From Myxococcales bacterium (lineage in GTDB: Bacteria; Myxococcota_A; Polyangia; Haliangiales; Haliangiaceae), in the NCBI GenBank assembly GCA_016717005.1, contig JADJUF010000021.1, forward strand, positions 145,029 through 209,028: a DNA stretch of 64,000 nt, read 5' to 3'. The notes beneath the pieces were generated by a model. That model searched no databases. It worked only from the letters and a program-made list of their open reading frames with translations, and was not told the DNA's origin. The stretch's first letter is position 1; every line of letters starts with the position of its first letter. This document shows, one piece after another, positions 40,645 to 53,131 of this stretch. The position numbers and the translations under genes are program-made.

Positions 40645-42171
40645 GTGCGCATCGGCACTCGCATCACGGTCGCGACGGCGCTGTCGGTGACGCTGACCCT
40701 GTCGGTGTACGCGGCGTTCGAGGTCCGCGCGCGCGCGGACTCGCGCCAGCGGGCGATCGAGCGCGAGGCGCGGTCGACGGCGCTGGCCCTGCGGACCACG
40801 CTCGAGACCCTGGGCGGCGACATCGATCACGTCGATCCCATCCGCCTGACCCGCGATCTGGGACGCGAGTTCGGGCGCAGCGGCACCGGCTGGCGCGTCA
40901 CGATCGTCCCGACCGACGCGCCGGCCGCGCCGGCCAGCCCGGCCGCGACCCGACCGACGCTGTCGCCGACCCAGGCCCGGCGGCTGGCGGCGCTGAGCGC
41001 GGCGCCCCAGCTGGCGCTGCTCGAGCGCGAGCGCGGCGAGCTGGTCCTGGCGCTCCCGCTGCGGGCTCAGTCGGCGCGCGGCGTCGAGGTGACCGGCATG
41101 CTCGAGCTGGCGCGCCCGATCGCCCAGCTCGACGCGGCCTGGACCGACGACCTGTGGCGCGCGGTCGGGTGGGTGGTCGTGATCACCGCGCTCACGACGA
41201 CGGCGGTGTTCCTGCTGACGCGCAGCCTGATGACGCGGCCGATGGCCAAGCTCCTCGGCGGCGTCGACGAGGTCGCCCGCGGCGACCTGTCGCACGCGCT
41301 CCTGTCCGAGCGCGACGACGAGATCGGCGCGATCGCGGCCCGCTTCAACGACATGACGTTCTCGCTGCGCGAGTCCCGCGCCGAGACCCAGCGCTCGGCC
41401 GACGCGAAGCACACGCTCGAGCAGCGGCTGGCCCACACCGAGAAGCTCGCGACGATCGGCCAGATCGCCGCCGAGATCGCGCACGAGGTCGGCACGCCCC
41501 TCAACGTCATCGCCGGCCGCGCCCGCGCGACCCACAAGAAGATCGGCGACCCCGAGGCGGTGGCCAAGAACGTGACGATCATCGAGGAGCAGACCGCGCG
41601 GATCACGCGCATCATCCAGCGGCTCCTGGACTTCGCGCGGCGCCGGGTCGGGCCGCCGGGCATGACGCGGGTGAGCCTCAACGAGATCTCGCTGACGACG
41701 ATGGAGCTGCTGGGCAGCCAGTTCGCCGCCGCCAAGGTCAAGACCCGGCTGGTCCGCGCCGACGGCCTGCCGATGGTGCTCGCCGACAGCGATCGCATCC
41801 AGCAGGTGCTGCTCAACCTGCTGATCAACGCCATCCAGGCCATGCCCGACGGCGGCGCGGTCGCGGTCGAGACCTCGACCATCACCCGGCAGCGGCCCGG
41901 GCTCGAGCTGGCGCCGGAGCAGGCGTTCGTCCGGATCGAGGTCGCGGACACCGGCCCCGGCATCCCGCCCGAGCGCCGCGACAAGATCTTCGAGCCGTTC
42001 TACACCTCCAAGGACGGCCAGGGCGGCACCGGCCTCGGGCTCGCCGTGTGCGCGGGCATCGTCAAGGAGCACGACGGCTGGATCGAGGTCGACGACGCCT
42101 CCACCGGGGGCGCCGTGTTCCGGATGCTGCTGCCGGCCGCGGCCAGCGAGCGCGCGCGGACCGAGGCCTGA
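40645..42171 (+). CDS. Membrane sensor histidine kinase (NtrB/ZraS-like)
   Basis: 508 residues. A first membrane segment (about 8-26) is followed by an extracytoplasmic sensor region, a second membrane segment (about 173-193), HAMP, HisKA with EIAHEVGTPLNV (phosphoacceptor His280) and a HATPase domain. The last has N box LLNLLINAIQAM, G1 VADTGPGIP, F box IFEPFYTSK and G2 GGTGLGLAV. The GTG start at 40645 has AGGGTAGGA upstream. The cognate response regulator follows after 38 bases. The signal is unknown. Confidence 0.92.
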   Translation: MRIGTRITVATALSVTLTLSVYAAFEVRARADSRQRAIEREARSTALALRTTLETLGGDIDHVDPIRLTRDLGREFGRSGTGWRVTIVPTDAPAAPASPAATRPTLSPTQARRLAALSAAPQLALLERERGELVLALPLRAQSARGVEVTGMLELARPIAQLDAAWTDDLWRAVGWVVVITALTTTAVFLLTRSLMTRPMAKLLGGVDEVARGDLSHALLSERDDEIGAIAARFNDMTFSLRESRAETQRSADAKHTLEQRLAHTEKLATIGQIAAEIAHEVGTPLNVIAGRARATHKKIGDPEAVAKNVTIIEEQTARITRIIQRLLDFARRRVGPPGMTRVSLNEISLTTMELLGSQFAAAKVKTRLVRADGLPMVLADSDRIQQVLLNLLINAIQAMPDGGAVAVETSTITRQRPGLELAPEQAFVRIEVADTGPGIPPERRDKIFEPFYTSKDGQGGTGLGLAVCAGIVKEHDGWIEVDDASTGGAVFRMLLPAAASERARTEA

Positions 42172-42209
42172 CCGCGACGGCGAGGCGGTTGTGCGGTAGC
42201 GTGGGCGCC

Positions 42210-43622
<1,413 letters not shown>

Positions 43623-43651
43623 CCGCGCCCCGATCGGCCACGGCGCGCCGC

Positions 43652-44722
43652 TCAGCGCAGGCGCGCAGCCAGGCAGCCCCGGCGCGCGAGGACGGGCACC
43701 AGCAGCCACGCCAGCAGGCCGGCGCCGAGCGCGATCACGAGCCGCGGCAGCCACGGCGGCGACGGCTCGTCGTCGATCGCGACCACCCGCGCGCGCAGGC
43801 CGGCCGGCAGCGGCGCCGCGTCGCCACCGCCGCCGAGCGAGGCCACGAGCGCCTCGGCCTCGTCGCGCTGGGCCTGGGGCGAGCCGACGCTCATCGTCAC
43901 GACCGCGCGCCCGCCAGGGATCGCGCTCATCACGACCGGCGCCGAGGCCACGACGTCGTCGCGCACGATCGCCAGCTTGGCGCCGGTCCGGCTGGCGGTC
44001 GCCTCGCCGAAGGCCCGGCCGCCGGCGCGGGTGAAGTCGAGCTGGACCTGCGGTCGGCTCGTGTAGGGATCGACGCCGATCGACGCCTCGGCGACGTCGG
44101 CCTGGGTAAGGATCGTCGCGCGCTCGACCAGGTAGGTCCGGACGTACGGGCTCCGGCTGCGATCGTCGTCCGGTGGCTGGATGTCCTCGAACATCAGCTC
44201 GAGGTCGGGCGACACCGGCAGATCGGCGGCGTCGCGGGCCAGCGCGTCGAGGACCGCCTGGCGATCGTCGCCGCGCAGGTAGTAGTCATCGGTCGAGCCG
44301 TCGGGACCGGACCAGTGGTCGATCTCGGCGCGCACGCCGCCGGGCCGGACGCCGTCGCGGAACCGCGCGTACCAGGCCCGCGCGACCTCGGTGTCGGCCG
44401 CGACCCAGCGGAACGCCAGCGAGCCGCGCTGATCGAGCGCGCGCGCGACGCGCTCGGCGTCGCTCCGGCGGACGCCGCCGACCCTGACCTCGACCACGAG
44501 GCCGGGCTCGCCCGAGCCGGCCAGCTCGATCGTCAGCGGATGACCGCGCAGGCGGGCGCGCCAGGTGGCCTCGAGGTCGCCGAGGGCCACGTCGGGCGCG
44601 ATGGCCACCTCGACGCGCACGCTGGCGTCCTCGCCGGCGACGATGCGCTCGGCGCGCAACGCGATCGTCGCGCCCAGGGCCACGGCCGCCACCGCCAGCG
44701 CCACCGCCGCGCGCCGGATCAT
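43652..44722 (-). CDS. Orphan SecD-like protein
   Basis: 356 residues. An N-terminal membrane segment (AAVALAVAAVALGATIAL) is followed by periplasmic domains resembling SecD P1. These include a base region and the head-like block VDPYTSRPQVQLDFTRAGGR with AVVTMSVGSPQAQRDEAEAL. It ends in a single hydrophobic segment (LPRLVIALGAGLLAWLLVPV). The six-helix translocase module of true SecD is absent, so it cannot act alone as SecD. The ATG at 44722 overlaps the Nudix stop as ATGA. Role unknown; not part of a secDF cluster. Confidence 0.75.
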   Translation of the reverse strand: MIRRAAVALAVAAVALGATIALRAERIVAGEDASVRVEVAIAPDVALGDLEATWRARLRGHPLTIELAGSGEPGLVVEVRVGGVRRSDAERVARALDQRGSLAFRWVAADTEVARAWYARFRDGVRPGGVRAEIDHWSGPDGSTDDYYLRGDDRQAVLDALARDAADLPVSPDLELMFEDIQPPDDDRSRSPYVRTYLVERATILTQADVAEASIGVDPYTSRPQVQLDFTRAGGRAFGEATASRTGAKLAIVRDDVVASAPVVMSAIPGGRAVVTMSVGSPQAQRDEAEALVASLGGGGDAAPLPAGLRARVVAIDDEPSPPWLPRLVIALGAGLLAWLLVPVLARRGCLAARLR

Positions 44723-45384
44723 CGCCGGCCCTCGAGGTGATCGCGCAGGCGCCGCAGCCCGAGCTCGGTCTTGCCGTCCTCGAGCTCGCCGGCGACGCCC
44801 GCCGCGATCGCGCGATCGAGCGGCCACCACGCGGTCTCGGCGCCCTCCTCCATCGGCGAGCCGTCGCCGCCCAGCGCCTGCTGCGCGCCGGGCTCGACCT
44901 CGGCCGCGACGAAGTAGTACTTCTCGGGCATCGAGCCCGGGCTCGGGTAGACGCCAGCGCCCAGCACGACCAGCGCGGCGGGCGCGATCGCGAAGCCGCC
45001 CTCCTCGTGGGCCTCGGCCGCGGCCCGAGCCAGGAGGCCGGCGCGGCCGTGATCGTCGACCTCGACGATGCCCGCCGGCAGCTCGACCAGCCAGCCGTCG
45101 GTGCGGCGATCGGGCACGGGCGCGCGGCCCGGGTCGCGGCCGAACGCCAGCGCCGGCCGCATGCCGACGCGCAAGAGCACCTGCACCGCGCCGGCGGCGT
45201 CGCGGTGCCACAGCAGGATCACCACCGCGTCCTGAGCGTAGGGACGCTGCACGAAGTCGCACACGTAGCCCGCCGAGCGCGAGCCGTCGGCGCGACGGTT
45301 GTGCATGCGCAGCCGTCGGATGGTCAGGAACCCACCCTGCCCCACCACCTCATCGTGATCGATCTCGAACCGGACGTCGCCCAT
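44719..45384 (-). CDS. Nudix hydrolase (atypical Nudix box)
   Basis: 221 residues in the ADP-ribose-pyrophosphatase style: WLVELPAGIVEV starts the Nudix box, and AAAEAHEEGGF ends it. The RE of the usual REUXEE is AE here, so the Arg is missing, while the EExG glutamates are kept. Nudix enzymes hydrolyse nucleoside diphosphates linked to another group. It overlaps the SecD-like gene by the ATGA junction. Specificity cannot be told. Confidence 0.8.
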   Translation of the reverse strand: MGDVRFEIDHDEVVGQGGFLTIRRLRMHNRRADGSRSAGYVCDFVQRPYAQDAVVILLWHRDAAGAVQVLLRVGMRPALAFGRDPGRAPVPDRRTDGWLVELPAGIVEVDDHGRAGLLARAAAEAHEEGGFAIAPAALVVLGAGVYPSPGSMPEKYYFVAAEVEPGAQQALGGDGSPMEEGAETAWWPLDRAIAAGVAGELEDGKTELGLRRLRDHLEGRR

Positions 45385-45461
45385 GCGGGGATGCTACCCG
45401 CGCGCCGCGCCCGACCCCAGGGCGCGCCGGCGCGGATCCCGGTCCGCCGCGCGCGTCGTGG

Positions 45462-45683
45462 TCAGGGCGCGAGCGCGAAGCAGTAGATCGCGCCCCAGCC
45501 ACCGCCCGCGCCGACGGTGTCGCCGGTGCCGGGGCCGTTCTGCACCAGGTTCACGCCCGGCGCACAGCCGCGGACCCGGTGCGCGGTGATCCAGTTCATG
45601 CCGCTCATCGCCGGCCAGGCGTGGCCGCACCGCACCAGGTTCTCGGAGCCGGGGCCGACGGTCGGCGCGCGCATCGCGATCAC
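45462..45683 (-). CDS. Small Cys-containing protein or gene remnant
   Basis: 73 codons with a protein-like sequence: LVRCGHAWPAMSGMNWITAH, RGCAPGVNLVQNGPGTGD, GGGWGAIYCFALAP, with three Cys. It lacks a signal peptide, so it may be the 3' remnant of a longer exported protein. Not recognised. It lies between the Nudix gene and the divergent gene at 45770. Confidence 0.4.
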   Translation of the reverse strand: MIAMRAPTVGPGSENLVRCGHAWPAMSGMNWITAHRVRGCAPGVNLVQNGPGTGDTVGAGGGWGAIYCFALAP

Positions 45684-45769
45684 GGCGTCAATGGGCCGCT
45701 TCGCGCCGCGTGCTCCATCGCGTTCGCGTCCGAGATGCGTTAGGTTCCGGCCATGTGTGAGGGCGCGTC

Positions 45770-46792
45770 GTGACGACCGTGGCCGACAACGTGGCGCGCT
45801 GGGATGGCCAGCGGCGGGGCTTCTACGAGGTCTGGTTCGTGACCTGGAACGATCCGGTCACCCACGACGGCTACTGGCTGCGCTACGTCATCGAGGCGCC
45901 GCTGGCCGAGGTCGGCGAACCGTACGCGCAGATGTGGTTCGCGCGGCTGTGCGCGCGCGATCCGGCGCGCTCGTTCGGCATCAACCGGCGCTACCCGATC
46001 CAGTCGCTGGTCACCGGCGCCGACCCGTTCGCGGTGGCGATCGGCCCGTCGCGCCTGGGCCACGACCACGCCCGAGGCGCGCTGTCGGGCGACGGCCACG
46101 CGGTCGAGTGGGACCTGACCTGGACGCCCGGGGTCGCCACGCTGCACCAGCTGCCCGACGTGATGTACCGGCGCGGCGGCCTGGGCGAGACCACCGTGCA
46201 CTCGCCCAACGTCGACGTGCCGATCTCCGGCGCGCTGGTCATCGACGGCGAGCGCTTCCCGCTCGACGCGGCCCGCGGTGGCCAGACCCACCTCTGGGGC
46301 ACCAAGCACGCGGCGTCGTGGGCCTGGGGCCACTGCAACGCGTTCGACGATCGCCCGGGCGCCGCGCTCGAGGTGCTGCACGCGAAGCTGCGCCGCAAGG
46401 GCGTCAACCTGCCGCCGCTGACGGTCGCGGTGCTGCGCCTGCCCGGCGAGGATCTGGCGCTCAACCGGTTCGATCAGGCGCTGTGGTCGGGACCGGCCGA
46501 GCTGGCGACCGGACGGTTCCGGTGGCGGGCCGGCGGCCTGCTGGCCCGGGTCGAGGGCGAGTTCTCGTGCGCGCCGGCGGACCTCGTGCGCGCGCACTAC
46601 CACGACCCCGACGGCGAGGAGCGCTGGAACCACTTCACCGCGCTGGGCGACCTGCGCCTGACGGTGTCGCGGCGGGTCCGCGGCCGCTGGCAGGTCACCG
46701 AGCGGCTGACCTCGGCGCGCCGGGCGGCCTTCGAGATCGCCGGCCCGACCCCGGATCCGGCGGTCACCTGCGAGCACGTCGCGGTGTCGTGA
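45770..46792 (+). CDS. Hypothetical protein, 340 residues (possible lipocalin/CrtC-like fold)
   Basis: Beta-rich soluble-looking protein without signal peptide. Blocks such as GFYEVWFVTWNDPVTHDGYW, VAIGPSRLGHDHARGAL and TTVHSPNVDVPISGALVIDG have the look of tocopherol-cyclase/CrtC-like (AttH-type) lipocalin proteins. The match is from memory of pattern only. GTG start at 45770. It is followed by gcvT after 26 bases, though a shared transcript is not proven. Confidence 0.65.
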   Translation: MTTVADNVARWDGQRRGFYEVWFVTWNDPVTHDGYWLRYVIEAPLAEVGEPYAQMWFARLCARDPARSFGINRRYPIQSLVTGADPFAVAIGPSRLGHDHARGALSGDGHAVEWDLTWTPGVATLHQLPDVMYRRGGLGETTVHSPNVDVPISGALVIDGERFPLDAARGGQTHLWGTKHAASWAWGHCNAFDDRPGAALEVLHAKLRRKGVNLPPLTVAVLRLPGEDLALNRFDQALWSGPAELATGRFRWRAGGLLARVEGEFSCAPADLVRAHYHDPDGEERWNHFTALGDLRLTVSRRVRGRWQVTERLTSARRAAFEIAGPTPDPAVTCEHVAVS

Positions 46793-46818
46793 CCGCTTGA
46801 GTCGTGCAGTAGTGTAGG

Positions 46819-47940
<1,122 letters not shown>

Positions 47941-48002
47941 CCGCGCGCCGCGTCGTCGTTCCTGGGCCCCGAACTCTCACCGGCACAACCGCGAGCACAC
48001 CG

Positions 48003-48380
48003 ATGTCCAACGTCCCGAGCGATCTCCGCTACACCGCCGACCACGAGTGGCTGCGCCCGACCGGCGCGTCCTTCGCCGTCGGCATCACCGCCTTCGCCGT
48101 CGAGCAGCTCGGCGACATCACGCTGGTCGACCTGCCCAAGGAGGGCGACGTCGTGACCAAGGGCCAGCGTTTCGGCACGATCGAGAGCGTCAAGTCGGTG
48201 TCCGACCTGTACGCGCCGATCTCCGGCAAGGTCACCAAGATCAACGCCGCGGTCAAGGACGCGCCCGAGCAGGTCAACGCCGATTGCTACGCGGCGTGGA
48301 TGATCGAGCTCGAGGCCAGCGACCCCACCGAGGTCGAGGCGCTGCTGACGCCCGACGCGTACGCCGCGACGCTCGGCTAG
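48003..48380 (+). CDS. gcvH: Glycine cleavage system H protein
   Basis: The lipoyl carrier of the glycine cleavage complex. The 125-residue product has RYTADHEWLRP at the N-terminus and the lipoylation motif ESVKSVSDLYAP, whose first Lys takes lipoate. Directly downstream the sequence is a run of short direct repeats, then a convergent TonB-like gene; gcvP does not follow. Confidence 0.96.
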   Translation: MSNVPSDLRYTADHEWLRPTGASFAVGITAFAVEQLGDITLVDLPKEGDVVTKGQRFGTIESVKSVSDLYAPISGKVTKINAAVKDAPEQVNADCYAAWMIELEASDPTEVEALLTPDAYAATLG

Positions 48381-48560
48381 CCCGACACCGGCCCAGCCCC
48401 GACGCGCGGGCAGCCCGTCACCGGCGCGGCCCGAGGCCGCGACGCTCGGCTAGGCCCGACGCCGGCACCGTGGACCCGCGCGTGGGAGGACCGGCACCGG
48501 CGCAGCGCCGCCACGCTCGGCCAGCCGTCCCGGGCACAGCCCGGACCCACGCTCGGCACG
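48368..48560. repeat. Degenerate direct repeats downstream of gcvH
   Basis: The 9-base word ACGCTCGGC occurs four times (about 48368, 48440, 48510, 48552). The first two are followed by the near-identical stretch TAG(G)CCCGAC(A/G)CCGG. The first copy overlaps the end of gcvH. It looks like local tandem duplication of the gcvH tail. No gene is seen. Confidence 0.55.
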
Positions 48561-48564
48561 ACCG

Positions 48565-49959
48565 TCACCGGAACAGCTGCCACTCGGTGCGGACGCCACC
48601 GACCTCGAGGTGGAAGCCGAACACGAACGTGATGCGCCCGTCGCCGCCGATCAAGGCCGCCGGCGGGTTGGCGAACGGCTGCGCCGTCTCGAAGGCGCGC
48701 ACCGCCTCGTCATCGAGGACGTCGACCCCCGACGGCTCGACCACGACGATCTGCGCCACCGCGCCGGTCGGCGTCAGGCTGACGCGCAGGCGCGTGACCC
48801 GGGTCTTGACCCCGTAGACCGCGCCGGTCGGATCGTGGCGGCGCCACAGCTCGATCGGGTGCCACTGCTGATGGACCGCGCGCTTGAGCCGGTTGAAGAA
48901 CGACGCGTGCACCCACTGCCGCGCGTTGAGCGCGGTCTCGTCGCCGTCGGCCACGTCGACGGCGTCGACCGAGCCGCCGCCGAGCGCGCGCTCGAGCAGC
49001 TCACGGCGCGGACGCAGATCGAGCGGGGCCCCGGCCCGGCCGCCGTCGCCGCCGTCGCCGTCGCCGCCGCCGTGCTCCGCGACCGCCGCGGTCGCCGCGC
49101 GCGCGAACGCGCCGTCGCCGCGCCGCGGGGCCAGGCCATCGCCGGGCGCCGCGCGCGCGCCGTCGAGCACGCCCTGGCGGCGGGCCTCCTGCACTAGCGC
49201 GGCCGGCGTCATCGCGCCCGGCGTGGCCGCGGCGCCGCGGCTGCCCGGTCGCCCCGCGGCGCTGGGCGCGGCGGGCTCCGGCGGTAGCTCGTCGAGCGCC
49301 GGGTGATCGGCGCCGGCGGCGGCGCGCCGGGTGATCGGCGCGCGATCGGACCCGCGCGCGACGGTCTCGCGCGCGACGGTCACGTCGTACTCCGACACGA
49401 ACCGGGCGCGCTCCGGCGCCAGCTCGAGGTCGGGGCGGGCCTGCTCGATCACCTGGGCGTCGGGTCGCGGTCGGTTGACCGTCCGCTCGACCTCGGCCGC
49501 GTGCTCGGCGGCGCGCTCGGCCTGGGCCTGCTCGAACGCGCGCTGGGCCTCGGGCGTGACGCTCGCCAGGAGCGGCTCGGGATCGATCTGGGCCAGCTCC
49601 GCGGGGTCGAAGGTCGCCAGCTCGACCGGCACCGCCGCCAGCGTGCGCGCGTGGCACGACGCCAGATCGCTGCGCAGCCGCACGTCGAGCTCGGCCAGGC
49701 ATCGCCGCCCGTCGTCGATCCACGGCGCGGCGCACGCGAGCACGGCCACGCTCGCCGCCAGGAGCGCGCGGCCATCGCACGACGGCGCGAGCGGCGCCAG
49801 GTCGACCGCGCGCCCGCGACCGCCGCCGAGCCCGCCCCAGCCGCCGATCTCGACCACGGTGGCCGCGCCCAGCACCGCGGCGTGGGCGCCACCGGCGAGC
49901 GCGACCGCGACGGCGGTCGAGCCGACGCGACGACGCACGCGGACAGCAGGCGTCCCCAT
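48565..49959 (-). CDS. TonB-like energy-transducing protein
   Basis: 464 residues: a short hydrophobic N-terminal segment (VAVALAGGAHAAVLGAATVV), a long Ala/Arg/Glu/Pro-rich periplasmic linker, and a C-terminal TonB-type domain. That domain has FFNRLKRAVHQQWHPIELW, then VSLTPTGAVAQIVVVEPSG and AVRAFETAQPFANPPAAL. TonB domains couple inner-membrane energy to outer-membrane receptors; a related protein is adjacent at 50031. ExbB/ExbD are not in the window. Confidence 0.8.
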   Translation of the reverse strand: MGTPAVRVRRRVGSTAVAVALAGGAHAAVLGAATVVEIGGWGGLGGGRGRAVDLAPLAPSCDGRALLAASVAVLACAAPWIDDGRRCLAELDVRLRSDLASCHARTLAAVPVELATFDPAELAQIDPEPLLASVTPEAQRAFEQAQAERAAEHAAEVERTVNRPRPDAQVIEQARPDLELAPERARFVSEYDVTVARETVARGSDRAPITRRAAAGADHPALDELPPEPAAPSAAGRPGSRGAAATPGAMTPAALVQEARRQGVLDGARAAPGDGLAPRRGDGAFARAATAAVAEHGGGDGDGGDGGRAGAPLDLRPRRELLERALGGGSVDAVDVADGDETALNARQWVHASFFNRLKRAVHQQWHPIELWRRHDPTGAVYGVKTRVTRLRVSLTPTGAVAQIVVVEPSGVDVLDDEAVRAFETAQPFANPPAALIGGDGRITFVFGFHLEVGGVRTEWQLFR

Positions 49960-50030
49960 GGCTCGCCGAGCATAACGCCGCGCATGGACCGCACACGCAC
50001 AATCGTCACGTCGCGCCCCGCCCCGCCGAG

Positions 50031-51284
50031 CTACTGGATCATCGGGCTCTTGAACGTGTACGGGATGCGCACGCGCAGCGCCGCGCGCCCGCCCAGCAAC
50101 GCCGACGGCACCGGCCCCAGCCGCGCCACGGCCTTGAGCGCGTCGGTGACCTCGCGATCGAACGCGCCGTGGCCGCTGGTCGCGTGCAGCCCGATCTCGG
50201 CGAAGCTGCCGTCGGCCAGCAGCACCAGCGACGCCACGACCCGGCCCGAGGTCATCGACAGCGCGAGCTCATGCGGATACTCGACCCGCCGATCGAGCCG
50301 GCGGAACAGCTCGAGGAAGTACGGATCGCGCCGCGACGCGTAGGTCGGCGCGCCGTCGTCGCCCGCCGGCGCCTCGGCCCGGGACGCGGCGGTGCCCGGC
50401 CCCCAGCCGTCCGGCGCCACGCCCGGGGCCGCCAGCCCGCGCACGCCCTCGCCGTCGGGACCGCCGCCGGCGCGCGGCGGCGTGAGATCGTAGGGATCGG
50501 GCCGGCGCTGATCCGACGAGGCCGCCACCGCGCGGTCGTCGGCGCTGGGCCCGCGCGCGGCCACGTCGACCGCGCGCTCGCCACGATCGACGTAGGCGGC
50601 CTCGCGCACCCGGGCCGCGGCGCCGTCCTGCCGCACCGGCGCGGTCGCGCCCGGCGACCCGGCGTGGGTGTCGTCCTGGCCGAGCGAGGTCGGCGTGCCG
50701 TCGGCGCCCGGGCCGGTCGCCGCGCCGGTGCGCGCGCGGTCGTCGCCGGCCTGGGCCAGCGGCTGCGGCGCGCGATCGCCGTAGGCCGCGATCGGCGCGC
50801 GGGTGATCGCCTCGGGCGAGCGGGCCGTGCGCGCGCCGGGCGTGCGCGGGGTCAGGTAGCCCTGATCCGACGTCCACACCCGGGCCCGCAGCGCGGCGTC
50901 GTCGGCGCGGTCGCGACGGTCGGCCCAGGTGTCGGTGCCGCCCTCGGCCCCCCCGCCGCGATCGGCGGCGCGGGCGCCCGGCAGGTCGGCGCTCGACGGT
51001 CGCGGCGCGCGGCCGTGGCCCGCGGCGTCGTCGCCGGTGCCGAGGATCACGTCGAGCGGGATCGCCGGCGGGGTCACCGTGACCACGCCGATGCCGCTCA
51101 TCCCCGACGGGGTCAGCGCCGGCGCGGCCGGCACCTCGGGCGACGCCGACGCCAGCACTGGCGTCAGGGGCAGCCGCCCGGCCGGCACGATCACGTGGTC
51201 GAGCACCCGCACCAGCCCGGCGTTGGCCAGCGCCGCGACCGCGAGCGCCTCCCAGACGCGGCTCGGTCGACGGGGCGCGGCCAT
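50031..51284 (-). CDS. TonB-like protein, second copy
   Basis: 417 residues with an N-terminal hydrophobic region (ALAVAALANAGLVRVLDHVI). A long Ala/Gly/Asp/Arg-rich low-complexity middle follows, then a C-terminal TonB-like domain (YFLELFRRLDRRVEYPHELA, then SGRVVASLVLLADGSFAEIG and VRIPYTFKSP). It is 71 bases upstream of the other TonB-like gene and on the same strand, so both may be one transcript. The linkers are unrelated in sequence, arguing against recent duplication. Confidence 0.75.
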   Translation of the reverse strand: MAAPRRPSRVWEALAVAALANAGLVRVLDHVIVPAGRLPLTPVLASASPEVPAAPALTPSGMSGIGVVTVTPPAIPLDVILGTGDDAAGHGRAPRPSSADLPGARAADRGGGAEGGTDTWADRRDRADDAALRARVWTSDQGYLTPRTPGARTARSPEAITRAPIAAYGDRAPQPLAQAGDDRARTGAATGPGADGTPTSLGQDDTHAGSPGATAPVRQDGAAARVREAAYVDRGERAVDVAARGPSADDRAVAASSDQRRPDPYDLTPPRAGGGPDGEGVRGLAAPGVAPDGWGPGTAASRAEAPAGDDGAPTYASRRDPYFLELFRRLDRRVEYPHELALSMTSGRVVASLVLLADGSFAEIGLHATSGHGAFDREVTDALKAVARLGPVPSALLGGRAALRVRIPYTFKSPMIQ

Positions 51285-51384
51285 TCCTCAGTATGCACCA
51301 CCCGGTCGGCGCCGCCCGCGGCGTGTGATCGCGCCGACAGCCCGCCGGCCCCGGTCCGCGCCCGGATCGGCGTAGGCTGGCGCC

Positions 51385-52843
<1,459 letters not shown>

Positions 52844-53034
52844 CGCCACTCGGGTGCGCGAACCGCCGCGCCGCCCCGGCGCGTAGCCGCTCGGTTGCGC
52901 GCGCCGCCGCTTGGCGTCGCGGGCCGCCGCGGGACCTCCGTGCAAAGCCAGGCCCCCGGCGGCGGCCGTCGATTCCCGGCGCTTGCGCGCGCCGTCGCTT
53001 GGCACCGTCGCGGGCCCATGCCAGGCTGCGCGGC

Positions 53035-53131
53035 GGAAGCGCTTCTGCGACTGGTGTGCGGCTCGGCCTTCAAAGCCGATGGTGCTCCGCGCGAGCGGCG
53101 GCACGGCGGGTTCGATTCCCGTGCGCTTCCG
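53035..53131 (+). tRNA. selC: tRNA-Sec (TCA), selC
   Basis: 97 bases with features of selenocysteine tRNA: an 8-bp acceptor GGAAGCGC/GCGCTTCC, a long D stem, anticodon arm CGGCC-TTCAAAG-CCG with anticodon TCA, a long variable arm and a T arm GCGGG/CCCGT around TTCGATT. Discriminator G, CCA not encoded. Its presence implies UGA-selenocysteine decoding. The 3' end is joined directly to the integrase gene of the island. Confidence 0.93.
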
